64,000 nt of DNA, taken from contig NZ_CP041764.1 of assembly GCF_009817885.1 (NCBI RefSeq), positions 4,092,001-4,156,000 of the forward strand, read 5' to 3'. This document shows positions 32,195 to 41,290 of the stretch, piece after piece. Origin of the DNA: Serratia rhizosphaerae. Its GTDB lineage: Bacteria > Pseudomonadota > Gammaproteobacteria > Enterobacterales > Enterobacteriaceae. The notes under the pieces were generated by a model. The model worked only from the letters and a program-made list of their open reading frames with translations. It was not told the DNA's origin and did no database searches. How positions within the stretch are numbered: the stretch's first letter is position 1; every line of letters begins with the position of its first letter. A program made the position numbers and the translations under genes.

Positions 32195-32733
32195 TTAATC
32201 GGCAATGCCAAATATACTATACATCTTTCCTGTGTGACGATTGAAACTAGCTCTAACCATAGAGGTCTTAAAGTATTCTTGGCCTCCAACTTTATATCCC
32301 TCAGCAACTATATTTTGCATTTGAAAATCGACTTTGCCATTTGTGTGAATTTTGGGATCGTAAACCTCAAGTGCTTTTTGAATGGCAAGATGGTGATCTT
32401 CATGGGTTAAGAACCTTGTTGAATCGACGGGACGTCCAGCTACGGCATCCGGTGTGTATCCAGTGGTAGCTCTATAATGTTGCTGCTCAAGCGTAGTTCC
32501 CGCACCATGACGCCGTAATCCATGGATACCTAAATCACCGTGCACTGCTTCAAAGTGTTGTATTTGACTTTTTGCGGAGCCACAAGGACTCAACCCCAAC
32601 GGATCCACCCAGCTAATCGGATCTGGGGTATACGCATAGGTATTCACCCCGCCCGCCAGCCCGATCGGATCTGACTGGGTAAACCTGCCGCAGTTCGGAT
32701 CGTAGTAGCGGAACAGATTGTAGTGAAGCCCGG
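32195..32733 (-). pseudogene. Rhs C-terminal fragment with an unassigned toxin domain
   Basis: The fragment starts after the hairpin element and reads GLHYNLFRYYDPNCGRFT, SDPIGLAGG, then NTYAYTPDPISWVDPLGL, the conserved Rhs autocleavage region. A 132-residue tip follows (SPCGSAKSQIQHFEAVHGDL to FGIAD). The tip has LRRHGAGTTLEQQHYRATTG, FLTHEDHHLAIQKAL and SFNRHTGKMYSIFGIAD. The ending resembles BECR-fold RNase toxins (a strand ending in TGxxYTIF), but this is a guess. No start codon lies in frame before the core, so it is not expressed as an Rhs protein. An immunity gene follows. Confidence 0.75.
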
Positions 32734-32811
32734 AATACTCGCCTCATACATGAGGCTCGCCCCTTCGGGGCCAGCGCTGAAGCGCTGTTCAAATCAGCCG
32801 TTGGCTGATTT
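32734..32811. repeat. 78-bp element of four successive hairpins inside an Rhs core
   Basis: Compared with the intact core (GACAGGGAAACCGGGCTT on the minus strand), about 78 bases are inserted between the codons for LDR and GLHYN. After AATACTC it holds four perfect hairpins almost end to end: GCCTCAT/ATGAGGC (32741-32756), GCCCC/GGGGC (32759-32771), CAGCGCT/AGCGCTG (32772-32787) and AAATCAGCC/GGCTGATTT (32791-32811). It brings in a stop codon, so the Rhs frame is split into two pieces. A partial copy occurs at 27961-28014 at the same Rhs position. Confidence 0.85.
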
Positions 32812-33527
32812 GTCTCTGTCCAGATACTGGCCCTGATAGCGCAGGTTTTGCGCCGTGGCGAGGGTGCCGCTCTCGGCGTCGGTGGCGCCCCAGACGGAGA
32901 AGCGGCCGTGCCAGACGACTTTACCCTGCGCGTCGGTCATGCGCTCCGGCAGGCCGTTGAGCTCGCTGTGGTACCAGTACACCTCGCTGCTGTCGCCGTG
33001 GCGGTCGACGCGGGCCAGTGGCTCGTAGCTGTCTTCCTTGTACAGATACTGGGTGCTGCGCTGCGGCTGGTCGGGACTGTGCTCGCCGACCATCTGCAGG
33101 CCGTTCCAGTGGAACAGGGTGGTCTGCGGCTCGCCGTGGTGCGGGTAAAGGGTTTTCCGGGTGCGGCGTCCCAGCGCATCGTAACGGTATTCGGCGCGCT
33201 GATGGCGGCTGTCGCCGTCGAAGGTGACGGCGGTCAGGCGGTGTTCGGCGTCGTACTGAAAACGCTGCTCGACGCCGGTGCTGCCGTCGCGACGCCAGCT
33301 GAGGCGGCCGAAGCCGTCATAGCCCCAGCGGTGGCCGTTCAGGCGCTGCAGCAGGTTGCGCCAGACGGTAGTAGCCGGGCCGTCACTGCGGTTGCCGGCG
33401 GGGTCGTAGTAAAAACGCTCCTCGCGCTGCGGCAGAATGCTGTGGGTCAGCTGTCCGCGAGCGTCATAGCCGAAGCGGCGCTGCTGGAACTGCGGCCCGT
33501 CGGTGAGGTTGTCATTCTCAATCAGCT
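32812..33527 (-). pseudogene. Rhs core fragment (KLIENDN to QYLDR)
   Basis: Encodes the YD-repeat segment KLIENDNLTDGPQFQQRRFG through LRYQGQYLDRD, over 90% like the intact Rhs at protein level by eye. The upstream junction at about 33527 is with unrelated sequence. Downstream it is stopped by the hairpin element. An open frame runs to 33576 (ATG inside the foreign part), but it would make only a partial shell and is unlikely to function. Confidence 0.85.
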
Positions 33528-33580
33528 TCTTAAATAACCACCAATTTTCACACCGCTTGGTGATACTCCCTCCCATCTAC
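33528..33580 (-). pseudogene. Remnant of a second EndoU-type toxin tail
   Basis: In one frame the minus strand reads EGVSPSGVKIGGYL, close to SGLSPSGVKIEGWLTPSG of the EndoU toxin tip at 33974. This is the last strand region of that domain. It is fused directly to the Rhs core fragment on its downstream side, showing that another toxin cassette once ended here. Confidence 0.6.
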
Positions 33581-33596
33581 TACCAAAAAATAAAAT

Positions 33597-33628
33597 AGCA
33601 GAAAAGTTCCAATGGGAACTTTTCTGCT
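33597..33628 (-). terminator. Strong terminator after the EndoU immunity gene
   Basis: A perfect 14-bp stem (AGCAGAAAAGTTCC with GGAACTTTTCTGCT) and a 4-base loop lie 5 bases after the stop of the immunity gene at 33634. On the minus strand it is followed by ATTTTATTTTTT. Confidence 0.9.
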
Positions 33629-33633
33629 GAAAG

Positions 33634-33960
33634 TTATTCTGTTGATCCATTGCTTATAAGCAATTTTTTCCAGTTTTCAAGATATTTTCTGAATTCCTCA
33701 ATGGATTTTATATTTAACTCTTCTTCAGAATACTCATTGAAAATATTCACACCATCACTTTTTATAGTAACGGTATGAGCATTTCCTGTTCCTGACCATG
33801 TTTCCACTGCCCCTGAAGCAACTTTATTACAAGCTGCAATATACTCATTCACACCAAACAAACTACGTTGTATATCTCCAGATAAGAAATCAGCCAATAC
33901 ATGATGCTCATAATCTATATCTAAAGATGGATATCCTTGATTATCAATAAAAAATCTCAT
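33634..33960 (-). CDS. Probable immunity protein for the EndoU toxin (YacL/UPF0231-like)
   Basis: Soluble acidic protein of 108 residues (MRFFIDNQGYPSLDIDYEHH, LADFLSGDIQRSLFG, WSGTGNAHTVTIKSDGVNIF, SIEEFRKYLENWKKLL). The layout recalls the YacL (UPF0231) family, members of which I believe accompany some Rhs tips; tentative. It begins 13 bases after the EndoU toxin stop and has its own terminator. AT-rich compared with the core. Confidence 0.7.
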   Translation of the reverse strand: MRFFIDNQGYPSLDIDYEHHVLADFLSGDIQRSLFGVNEYIAACNKVASGAVETWSGTGNAHTVTIKSDGVNIFNEYSEEELNIKSIEEFRKYLENWKKLLISNGSTE

Positions 33961-33973
33961 GATGCCTCCACTG

Positions 33974-35985
33974 TTAATATATTGGGTAAGCTGTATTTAT
34001 ATTTCCGGAGGGAGTCAGCCACCCCTCTATTTTTACACCACTTGGAGATAAGCCTGACCATTTTCCATTGGGTAATACTGTTCCGTTGTTATAAGCGCCT
34101 CGAATTTCATTCATTACCTGAGCTCTATTCCATGATTTTGGGAAGAACGACGATTGTGGCCCTTTTTGTATCCATTGCCCTGTAGCTGAATTAAATATTT
34201 CTACTTTTCCTTGATAAACACCCTGAGCATTAGGAGTGTTAGTAGTTTGCGTGATCCTTGCTTTACCCTGATGGCCTATACTTGCTTCATGGTGGAAACC
34301 TACGGCATTTCCTCTTCGGTTTATTTCACCATGAAAAACATGTTTAGCATTAATTTTGGGAGCACATCCTGCCAACCCCAACGGATCCACCCAGCTAATC
34401 GGATTCGGGGTATACGCGTAGGTATTCTCCCCGCCCGCCAGTCCGATCGGATCTGACTGGGTAAACCTACCGCAGTTCGGATCGTAGTAGCGGAACAGAT
34501 TGTAGTGAAGCCCGGTTTCCCTGTCCAGGTACTGGCCCTGATAGCGCAGATTCTGCGCCGTGGCGAGGGTGCCGCTCTCGGCGTCGGTGGAGCCCCAGGC
34601 GGAGAAGCGGCCGTGCCAGACCACCTTGCCCTGTGCGTCGGTCATGCGCTCCGGCAGGCCGTTGAGTTCGCTGTGGTACCAGTAAATTTCACTGCTGTCG
34701 CCGTGGCGGTCGACGCGGGCCAGCGGCTCGTAGCTGTCTTCCTTGTACAGATACTGGGTGCTGCGCAGCGGCTGGTCGGGACTGTGCTCGCCGACCATCT
34801 GCAGGCCGTTCCAGTGGAACAGGGTGGTCTGCGGCTCGCCGTGGTGCGGGTAGAGGGTTTTCCGGGTACGGCGCCCCAGCGCGTCGTAACGGTATTCGGC
34901 GCGCTGATGGCGGCTGTCGCCGTCGAAAGTGACGGCGGTCAGGCGGTGCTCGGCGTCGTACTGAAAACGCTGCTCGACGCCGGTGTTGCCGTCGCGGCGC
35001 CAGCTGAGCCGGCCGAAGCCGTCATAGCCCCAGCGGTGGCCGTTCAGGCGCTGGAGCAGGTTGCGCCAGACGGTGACGGCCGGGCCGTCGCTGCGGTTGC
35101 CGGCGGGGTCGTAGTAAAAACGTTCCTCACGCTGCGGCAGGATACTGTGGGTCAGCTGCCCGCGGGCGTCATAGCCGAAGCGGCGCTGCTGGAACTGCGG
35201 CCCGTCGGTGAGGTTGTCGTTCTCAATCAGCTTCTGCTGCACCACCAGGTCCTGACGGTCCCACTGGTAGCGGCGTTCGAACACCAGCGGGTGGCTGCGT
35301 TCGCTGCTGGCGCGGCGCAGGGTGATGCGTCCGACGCTGTCGTAACGGGTCTCCTGGGTGACTTCGCCGAGGGTGCAGGTCACTTCCCGGTGCAGCTTGT
35401 CGCGCTGCCAGCCGGCGATATCGAGCCGCTGGCCGGCGGTCTGCAGTGCGGTCTGCAGCAGGTGGCCACTGCCGTAGCGCAGCTGGGAGAGGGTGCTGCC
35501 GTCGGGCATGTGGGTGGCGCTCAGGTTGCCGAGCGGGTCATGGCTGTGCTGCCAGCGGCCGCTGTGGTTCTCTTCGGCGCACAGGTTGCCGGCGGCGTCG
35601 CGGCTGAAGCGCAGGGTCTCCGGCCAGTCGGGCTGCTCGCCGCGCGCCTGCGCCTGCTGCCACAGCGCCAGCGGGGTACGCCGTACTTCCAGCGTTCGCG
35701 CCTGGTAGTGGTATTCGGTGCGGCTGTCGGCGGTCTCTTTGGCGGTCAGGCGGCCCAGCGCGTCATAGCTCAGACGGGTGTGGAGCGGCTGCGCCGCGTC
35801 GCCGTCCTGCGCCAGCGGGTACTCGGTTATGGCGCTGACCTGTCCCAGCGGGTTGTAACGGTACTGCCTGCGGCGGCCGGCAAAGTCGCTCTGGGCCAGC
35901 AGGCGGTGGCCGGCGTCGTAGTCAAACTGCCAGCGCTCGTTGTTGGGGTTGACCAGCGCGGTGAGACGGCCGAAGCGGTCGTACT
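33974..35985 (-). pseudogene. N-terminally truncated Rhs with EndoU nuclease tip
   Basis: The core part (34373-35985) matches the intact rhs almost base for base but starts abruptly at KYDRFGRLTALVNPN, lacking the PAAR and N-terminal domains. The open frame begins at 36046 in unrelated sequence, with the first ATG at 35509. The tip (33977-34372, 132 residues) is a bacterial EndoU RNase: HVFHGEINRRG, GFHHEAS, GVYQGKVEIF, SSFFPKSWNRAQV, SGVKIEGWLT and TAYPIY, with the two His and Lys expected for catalysis. It keeps both DPxGL autocleavage motifs. It is best seen as a silent cassette that could recombine with the intact gene. Confidence 0.88.
34373..35985. repeat. 1.6-kb near-identical repeat, copy 1 (Rhs core)
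   Basis: Matches 37133-38745 with a constant offset of 2760 bases. From about 34929 to 35872 I see no base difference; a handful occur towards the toxin end and two near the other end. Such identity implies recent duplication or gene conversion. Confidence 0.92.
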
Positions 35986-36085
35986 TAACTTGAATTTTAT
36001 TCGCTATTGGTGATGTACTAACTTTAGGTAAAGTAGGTGTGGTTGATTAATATAAGAGAGGGTGTAAAACTCCCACCGTTGTTAT

Positions 36086-36148
36086 AAAAATAGCGCCCCC
36101 GCATTTTATTACTTATGCTATTTAATAGTAATATGGGAGCGTTATAAA
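36086..36148 (-). terminator. Possible terminator after the AHH immunity gene
   Basis: Imperfect inverted repeat (ATAGCGCCCCCGCATTTTATTAC against GTAATATGGGAGCGTTAT, with bulges), 20 bases downstream of the immunity gene stop on the minus strand. A short T-run (CTATTTTTATAAC) follows on that strand. The pairing is imperfect, so confidence is limited. Confidence 0.45.
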
Positions 36149-36167
36149 AATTAATGATATCACCCTC

Positions 36168-36683
36168 CTATTTTAGTATGTCAGGATTAAATACTGCTAA
36201 TTTTTTATTTTTCATGCCGCAAACCCATCCGCCCTTTTTATATATTTCAAAGATCCAGTCCATTAATTCGCTTTTTTCTCCTAAATATCTGCTGATTGAT
36301 ACCGTACCTAAAGCAAAAATAGCATCTTCTCGAGCATCTGAGAATATAAAGTCATCATATGCTGTGTTTGTTTTTTTTATTTTCATTTTCCTATAGGTTA
36401 ATGTGTTTTTTTTATGTTTGTCATGATGTTCTTCTAAGAACTTTGACACGAACTCGTCTGCTTCAGAAAACTTACTGTCATTTCTCATTTCTTTCCTGTG
36501 GTTTTCTACCACATCCTTCCATATTTTAAATCCTGCAGGAGGGTTTTGGTCAAATGCTATTCTAAAGGCGTCGTTTAAATTACTGACTAAAATATAAGGT
36601 GCATTTATTCTCTCTGATATCCCACTGAAAATTTCATTGGAAAATAATAACTCCAATGGTTCTTCCACAAAATAACTCCCCAT
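36168..36683 (-). CDS. Immunity protein of the AHH-nuclease Rhs
   Basis: AT-rich gene for a soluble 171-residue protein (GSYFVEEPLELLFSNEIF, FDQNPPAGFKIWKDVVENH, YDDFIFSDAREDAIFALG). Family not recognised. ATG 36683 has a GGAGGT site inside the 3' end of rhs and shares one base with the rhs stop (TGATG), so toxin and immunity are co-translated. No signal peptide, consistent with neutralising a nuclease in the cytoplasm. Confidence 0.8.
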   Translation of the reverse strand: MGSYFVEEPLELLFSNEIFSGISERINAPYILVSNLNDAFRIAFDQNPPAGFKIWKDVVENHRKEMRNDSKFSEADEFVSKFLEEHHDKHKKNTLTYRKMKIKKTNTAYDDFIFSDAREDAIFALGTVSISRYLGEKSELMDWIFEIYKKGGWVCGMKNKKLAVFNPDILK

Positions 36684-39600
36684 CACCAACCTCCAGTATT
36701 AAATATTTTCACCCATAATAAATTCACCTTTGCGTTGCCAAGGCTGCCACCGGAAACATCCATATCGAGAGGACGTATAGGGTATCCATTTTGTAGTCCT
36801 TTTCTAGCTATATTTTGGATCTCGGCCACTTGTTGACTAATAATATCTTTTGACTGATTTAAATCGATTTTATCAAGAGCGCCTTCTACAGATTTAGTGT
36901 AACCACTATGATTCCCTTGGTGCCTTGCCATTGCACTTGTCGCCTCATCTTTTTTTCTCAAGAATATACCGTTTTTAGCATCATCAATATAATAGCCTAT
37001 TTTTTTTAATGCGGGGTGATTAGCCAGTTCCTTAGGAATAATGTGGTGCGCTTGATATCCTTTCCATGACGTAGATCGGGGTAATCCCATCTTTGCCATC
37101 ATATTTTTGCCAAGGGTGGTTGAACATCCACTCAACCCCAACGGATCCACCCAGCTAATCGGATCCGGGGTATACGCGTAGGTATTCTCCCCGCCCGCCA
37201 GCCCGATCGGATCTGACTGGGTAAACCTGCCGCAGTTCGGATCGTAGTAGCGGAACAGATTGTAGTGAAGCCCGGTTTCCCTGTCCAGGTACTGGCCCTG
37301 ATAGCGCAGGTTCTGCTGTGTGGCGAGGGTGCCGCTTTCGCTGTCGGTGGCGCCCCAGGCGGAGAAGCGGCCGTGCCAGACGACTTTACCCTGCACGTCG
37401 GTCATGCGCTCCGGCAGGCCGTTGAGCTCGCTGTGGTACCAGTACACCTCGCTGCTGTCGCCGTGGTGGTCGACGCGGGCCAGCGGCTCGTAGCTGTCTT
37501 CCTTGTACAGATACTGGGTGCTGCGCTGTGGCTGGTCGGGACTGTGCTCGCCCACCATCTGCAGGCCGTTCCAGTGGAACAGGGTGGTCTGCGGCTCGCC
37601 GTGGTGCGGGTAGAGGGTTTTCCGGGTACGGCGCCCGAGCGCGTCGTAACGGTATTCGGCACGCTGGTAGCGGCTGTCGCCGTCGAAGGTGACGGCGGTC
37701 AGGCGGTGCTCGGCGTCGTACTGAAAACGCTGCTCGACGCCGGTGTTGCCGTCGCGGCGCCAGCTGAGCCGGCCGAAGCCGTCATAGCCCCAGCGGTGGC
37801 CGTTCAGGCGCTGGAGCAGGTTGCGCCAGACGGTGACGGCCGGGCCGTCGCTGCGGTTGCCGGCGGGGTCGTAGTAAAAACGTTCCTCACGCTGCGGCAG
37901 GATACTGTGGGTCAGCTGCCCGCGGGCGTCATAGCCGAAGCGGCGCTGCTGGAACTGCGGCCCGTCGGTGAGGTTGTCGTTCTCAATCAGCTTCTGCTGC
38001 ACCACCAGGTCCTGACGGTCCCACTGGTAGCGGCGTTCGAACACCAGCGGGTGGCTGCGTTCGCTGCTGGCGCGGCGCAGGGTGATGCGTCCGACGCTGT
38101 CGTAACGGGTCTCCTGGGTGACTTCGCCGAGGGTGCAGGTCACTTCCCGGTGCAGCTTGTCGCGCTGCCAGCCGGCGATATCGAGCCGCTGGCCGGCGGT
38201 CTGCAGTGCGGTCTGCAGCAGGTGGCCACTGCCGTAGCGCAGCTGGGAGAGGGTGCTGCCGTCGGGCATGTGGGTGGCGCTCAGGTTGCCGAGCGGGTCA
38301 TGGCTGTGCTGCCAGCGGCCGCTGTGGTTCTCTTCGGCGCACAGGTTGCCGGCGGCGTCGCGGCTGAAGCGCAGGGTCTCCGGCCAGTCGGGCTGCTCGC
38401 CGCGCGCCTGCGCCTGCTGCCACAGCGCCAGCGGGGTACGCCGTACTTCCAGCGTTCGCGCCTGGTAGTGGTATTCGGTGCGGCTGTCGGCGGTCTCTTT
38501 GGCGGTCAGGCGGCCCAGCGCGTCATAGCTCAGACGGGTGTGGAGCGGCTGCGCCGCGTCGCCGTCCTGCGCCAGCGGGTACTCGGTTATGGCGCTGACC
38601 TGTCCCAGCGGGTTGTAACGGTACTGCCTGCGACGGCCGGCAAAGTCGCTCTGGGCCAGCAGGCGGTGGCCGGCGTCGTAGTCAAACTGCCAGCGCTCGT
38701 TGTTGGGGTTGACCAGCGCGGTAAGACGGCCGAAGCGGTCGTACTGATAGCGTGTCTCGATGCCGGCCGGGTCGACGGCGCAGGTTATCTGGCCGCGCAC
38801 GTTGCGCTCGACGCGGCGTTCGGAGAAGGCGTCGATGTTCTCGCGGCAGGGCAGACCGGCGTGGTCGTAGTCGTAGCGGGTTTCCCGGCCGTCGGGACGC
38901 ACCAGCGCCTGCAGACGTCCGGCGGCGCTCCAGCGATAGCGGGTGGCGTTGCCTTCGGCATCGCAGGTGCGGAGCAGATTGCCGGCGTCGTCATACTCGC
39001 GGCGGCTCTGGTGGCCGGAGCAGTCTTCGTCGCGGGTCAGCTGGCCGAGGGCGTTCCACCAGAACTGCTGGGTATTGCCGAGCGGGTCGGTGCGGGTCAG
39101 CAGGTCGCCCTGGTCGTTCCAGGTAAAGCGGCTGACGTTGCCGAGCGGGTCGGTCATCTCCACCACGTCGCCGAACGGGTTGTAGCGATATTGCCAGCAG
39201 GCGCCGTCGGGCAGCACCTCTTTTAACGGCAGCGCCCAGGCGGTGTGCCAGGTGGTCTGGGTGGTGTTGCCGAGCGGGTCGCGCACCAGTATCAGGTTGC
39301 CGCGCTCGTCATAGCCCAGCTCCCAGCGCTGGTCGTCGGGGGTGATGACGGCGCTGAGGTTCTCGCGCAGGGCGGCCCAGCGGAAGCGCCAGCGGGCGCC
39401 GTAGCTGTCGGTATAGTCGGTAATGCGCAGCAGGCTGTCCCAGCGGTGTTCGGTGGTGCCGCCGGACAGGCAGGTGACGCTGGCGCGGCGTGCGGCTTCG
39501 TCCGCCTCCAGCAGCCAGTGCTCCAGACACTGCAGCTGCGCGTCCAGCACCAGATACTCGCTGACGCGCCAGTGGTCGCCGTCCGCCGCGCGCTGCCAGC

Positions 39601-41287
39601 GGTAGCTGACGCGCAGATCGGTGGCGTAGCTGTGCCAGGCCAGCAGGCCGCTGGCGTCGTCCCAGCCGTAACGGCGGGTGACGATGGCGTCGGCGTCGCG
39701 CACCGCAATCAGCTGCCCCTGCGGGTTGTAGTCATACTGCACCAGCAGGCGTTTTTCCTGTCCGACGTGCTGATGCACCGCAAGCAGACGGCCGTGGCGC
39801 GCGTCGTAGCTGAGCTCGACGTCCAGCGCCTGGTTGTCGCTGGAGATGGTGACCAACTGGCCGGCGCTGTTCCAGGCGAAGTGGTGGCAGTTCTCGTGGC
39901 GGTCATAAATGCGCGCGATGCGCCATTCGCCGACGCGGGCCGGGTCCGGCTCGTACAGCTGGTGTTCGCCCTCGGCGGTCTGCAGCAGCATCACGCCCTG
40001 CAGCGAGCAGTAGAGGGTAAAGCCGTCCTCGGTAAAGCGAATGACGTCGCCGGGGGTGATGTTGCCGAGGCCGGTCTCGCGGCCGGAGGCGTCGCGCAGG
40101 ATAAACTGCGGCTGGCCGTTGTCGTCCAGCATGCGCAGCAGGCGGGTTTCGAACGGCAGCATCCAGCCGACGCCGAGCAGGCCGGCGGCGCGGTTGCGGC
40201 TGTTGTACAGGCGCTGCCAGTAAAGCGGGATGCGGTCGGGGAGGGTGAAGTCAAGCTCTTCCTCGCCGGCGAGGATTTTGGCGCCGGTGGGGATATGCAC
40301 CGGGTGGCCGGTCTGGGTGGCGGCCACCAGCGTTGTACCCACGGCAGCGCCGGCGGCGTTGCCCGCCAGATCGGCGGCGGCCACGGCGGCCAGAGCGCAG
40401 CCGGCATCCTTCAGCGCCAGACGGGGCATTACGCGGCGGAACAGCGACTGGCCGAGCGCCAGGCCCTGCTTGCCCAGGCCGCCGATCAGGCCGCCGGCAA
40501 AGTAGGCCAGCGCGTTTTTACCGCTGCGGATATCGCGCACCACGATGCCGTCGCCGCCAATGCGTACGCGCGGGTTGTCCGCCACCTCGATCTTGGCTTC
40601 ACAGGTGCTGCGGTCGCCGTTGCGCGCGGCTGGGTGGCCGTTGATCAGCACCTTCTTCGAACCTTCGGCCAGGAAGTTGACGTTCTCCGCCATATGGCCC
40701 TTGGTGCAGGCGACGGTGTCTTTGTTGGCCGGGGTGGCGTACGGGCTGGCGCTCTCGACGGTGGGCTGGGTGATGTCGTCCCAGACGTCGCCGAGCCAGT
40801 TTTTCACCGATTCGCCGTCGATGCTGGCGATCTTGTCGATCAGCGGGCCGGGATGCATCACGCTGGAGATGATGCCGCCGGCCACCGCCAGGGCGCTGTC
40901 GATAAGATCCGGGCCTTCTTCAGCGCCAACGTCGGGACTGTTGAGAAAATCGTGGTCGACGGTGCCGGCGGCGCGGGCCGCCGGTTTGCCGTTCATATGG
41001 ACGTTGTCGGAGCCGCTGGTGATAAAGGCGTCGGGCGGGCCGGTGCCGATCAGCGTATCCACCAGCGCGCCGGCGGCGGTGCCGATTTTCTCCGGAATGC
41101 CGGACACCATGGCGCCGGCGACTAGGGCGAAACCGACCGGCGCGCCGAGCCCGGAGGAGATCAGCGCGGTGGCGCCGGCGTAGATGCCGGCATAGATGGC
41201 GCCCTCAACTAGGCCGCTGACAAAGTCGGCCAGCAGCGAGCTGTGCACCAGCGGGTCGCCGAGACTCGCGGCGGTTAAATCAGACAT
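36683..41287 (-). CDS. rhs: Intact T6SS Rhs effector with AHH nuclease tip
   Basis: Protein of 1534 residues. The N-terminus (about 20-80) has two hydrophobic segments (EGAIYAGIYAGATALISSGLG and GFALVAGAMVSG) that EagR chaperones bind in this class. A PAAR-type domain follows (DNVHMNGKPAARAAGTVDHD, INGHPAARNGD), then the YD-repeat shell from about 335. The core ends with SDPIGLAGG and WVDPLGL, the aspartyl autocleavage region. The tip, residues 1386-1534 (36686-37132), has WKGYQAHHIIPKEL (His1414/His1415) and GIFLRK, an HNH/Endo VII AHH DNase. It lies 3 bases after eagR; the immunity gene overlaps its stop. It is the only complete Rhs here. Confidence 0.93.
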   Translation of the reverse strand: MSDLTAASLGDPLVHSSLLADFVSGLVEGAIYAGIYAGATALISSGLGAPVGFALVAGAMVSGIPEKIGTAAGALVDTLIGTGPPDAFITSGSDNVHMNGKPAARAAGTVDHDFLNSPDVGAEEGPDLIDSALAVAGGIISSVMHPGPLIDKIASIDGESVKNWLGDVWDDITQPTVESASPYATPANKDTVACTKGHMAENVNFLAEGSKKVLINGHPAARNGDRSTCEAKIEVADNPRVRIGGDGIVVRDIRSGKNALAYFAGGLIGGLGKQGLALGQSLFRRVMPRLALKDAGCALAAVAAADLAGNAAGAAVGTTLVAATQTGHPVHIPTGAKILAGEEELDFTLPDRIPLYWQRLYNSRNRAAGLLGVGWMLPFETRLLRMLDDNGQPQFILRDASGRETGLGNITPGDVIRFTEDGFTLYCSLQGVMLLQTAEGEHQLYEPDPARVGEWRIARIYDRHENCHHFAWNSAGQLVTISSDNQALDVELSYDARHGRLLAVHQHVGQEKRLLVQYDYNPQGQLIAVRDADAIVTRRYGWDDASGLLAWHSYATDLRVSYRWQRAADGDHWRVSEYLVLDAQLQCLEHWLLEADEAARRASVTCLSGGTTEHRWDSLLRITDYTDSYGARWRFRWAALRENLSAVITPDDQRWELGYDERGNLILVRDPLGNTTQTTWHTAWALPLKEVLPDGACWQYRYNPFGDVVEMTDPLGNVSRFTWNDQGDLLTRTDPLGNTQQFWWNALGQLTRDEDCSGHQSRREYDDAGNLLRTCDAEGNATRYRWSAAGRLQALVRPDGRETRYDYDHAGLPCRENIDAFSERRVERNVRGQITCAVDPAGIETRYQYDRFGRLTALVNPNNERWQFDYDAGHRLLAQSDFAGRRRQYRYNPLGQVSAITEYPLAQDGDAAQPLHTRLSYDALGRLTAKETADSRTEYHYQARTLEVRRTPLALWQQAQARGEQPDWPETLRFSRDAAGNLCAEENHSGRWQHSHDPLGNLSATHMPDGSTLSQLRYGSGHLLQTALQTAGQRLDIAGWQRDKLHREVTCTLGEVTQETRYDSVGRITLRRASSERSHPLVFERRYQWDRQDLVVQQKLIENDNLTDGPQFQQRRFGYDARGQLTHSILPQREERFYYDPAGNRSDGPAVTVWRNLLQRLNGHRWGYDGFGRLSWRRDGNTGVEQRFQYDAEHRLTAVTFDGDSRYQRAEYRYDALGRRTRKTLYPHHGEPQTTLFHWNGLQMVGEHSPDQPQRSTQYLYKEDSYEPLARVDHHGDSSEVYWYHSELNGLPERMTDVQGKVVWHGRFSAWGATDSESGTLATQQNLRYQGQYLDRETGLHYNLFRYYDPNCGRFTQSDPIGLAGGENTYAYTPDPISWVDPLGLSGCSTTLGKNMMAKMGLPRSTSWKGYQAHHIIPKELANHPALKKIGYYIDDAKNGIFLRKKDEATSAMARHQGNHSGYTKSVEGALDKIDLNQSKDIISQQVAEIQNIARKGLQNGYPIRPLDMDVSGGSLGNAKVNLLWVKIFNTGGW
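37133..38745. repeat. 1.6-kb near-identical repeat, copy 2 (inside intact rhs)
   Basis: Partner of 34373-35985. The left boundary coincides with the core/toxin junction (after DPLGL); the right boundary lies in the YD-repeat region at YQYDRFGRL. Confidence 0.92.
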
Positions 41288-41290
41288 CGC

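Noticed and set aside
32734..32811. CRISPR or integron attC interpretation of the hairpin string
   Set aside because: There are no regularly spaced repeats with variable spacers, no cas or integrase gene nearby, and no attC-type core sites that I can see.
33974..35509. EndoU-tipped Rhs as a functional gene starting at the ATG at 35509
   Set aside because: The ATG is an internal Met codon of the core, lacks a convincing ribosome-binding site, and the product would have no PAAR or N-terminal domain for delivery.
37265..41125. Long plus-strand open frames (over 600 codons each) opposite rhs
   Set aside because: Codon bias of the GC-rich YD-repeat core produces them; the same frame recurs opposite every Rhs fragment and encodes low-complexity Val/Ala/Gly sequence.
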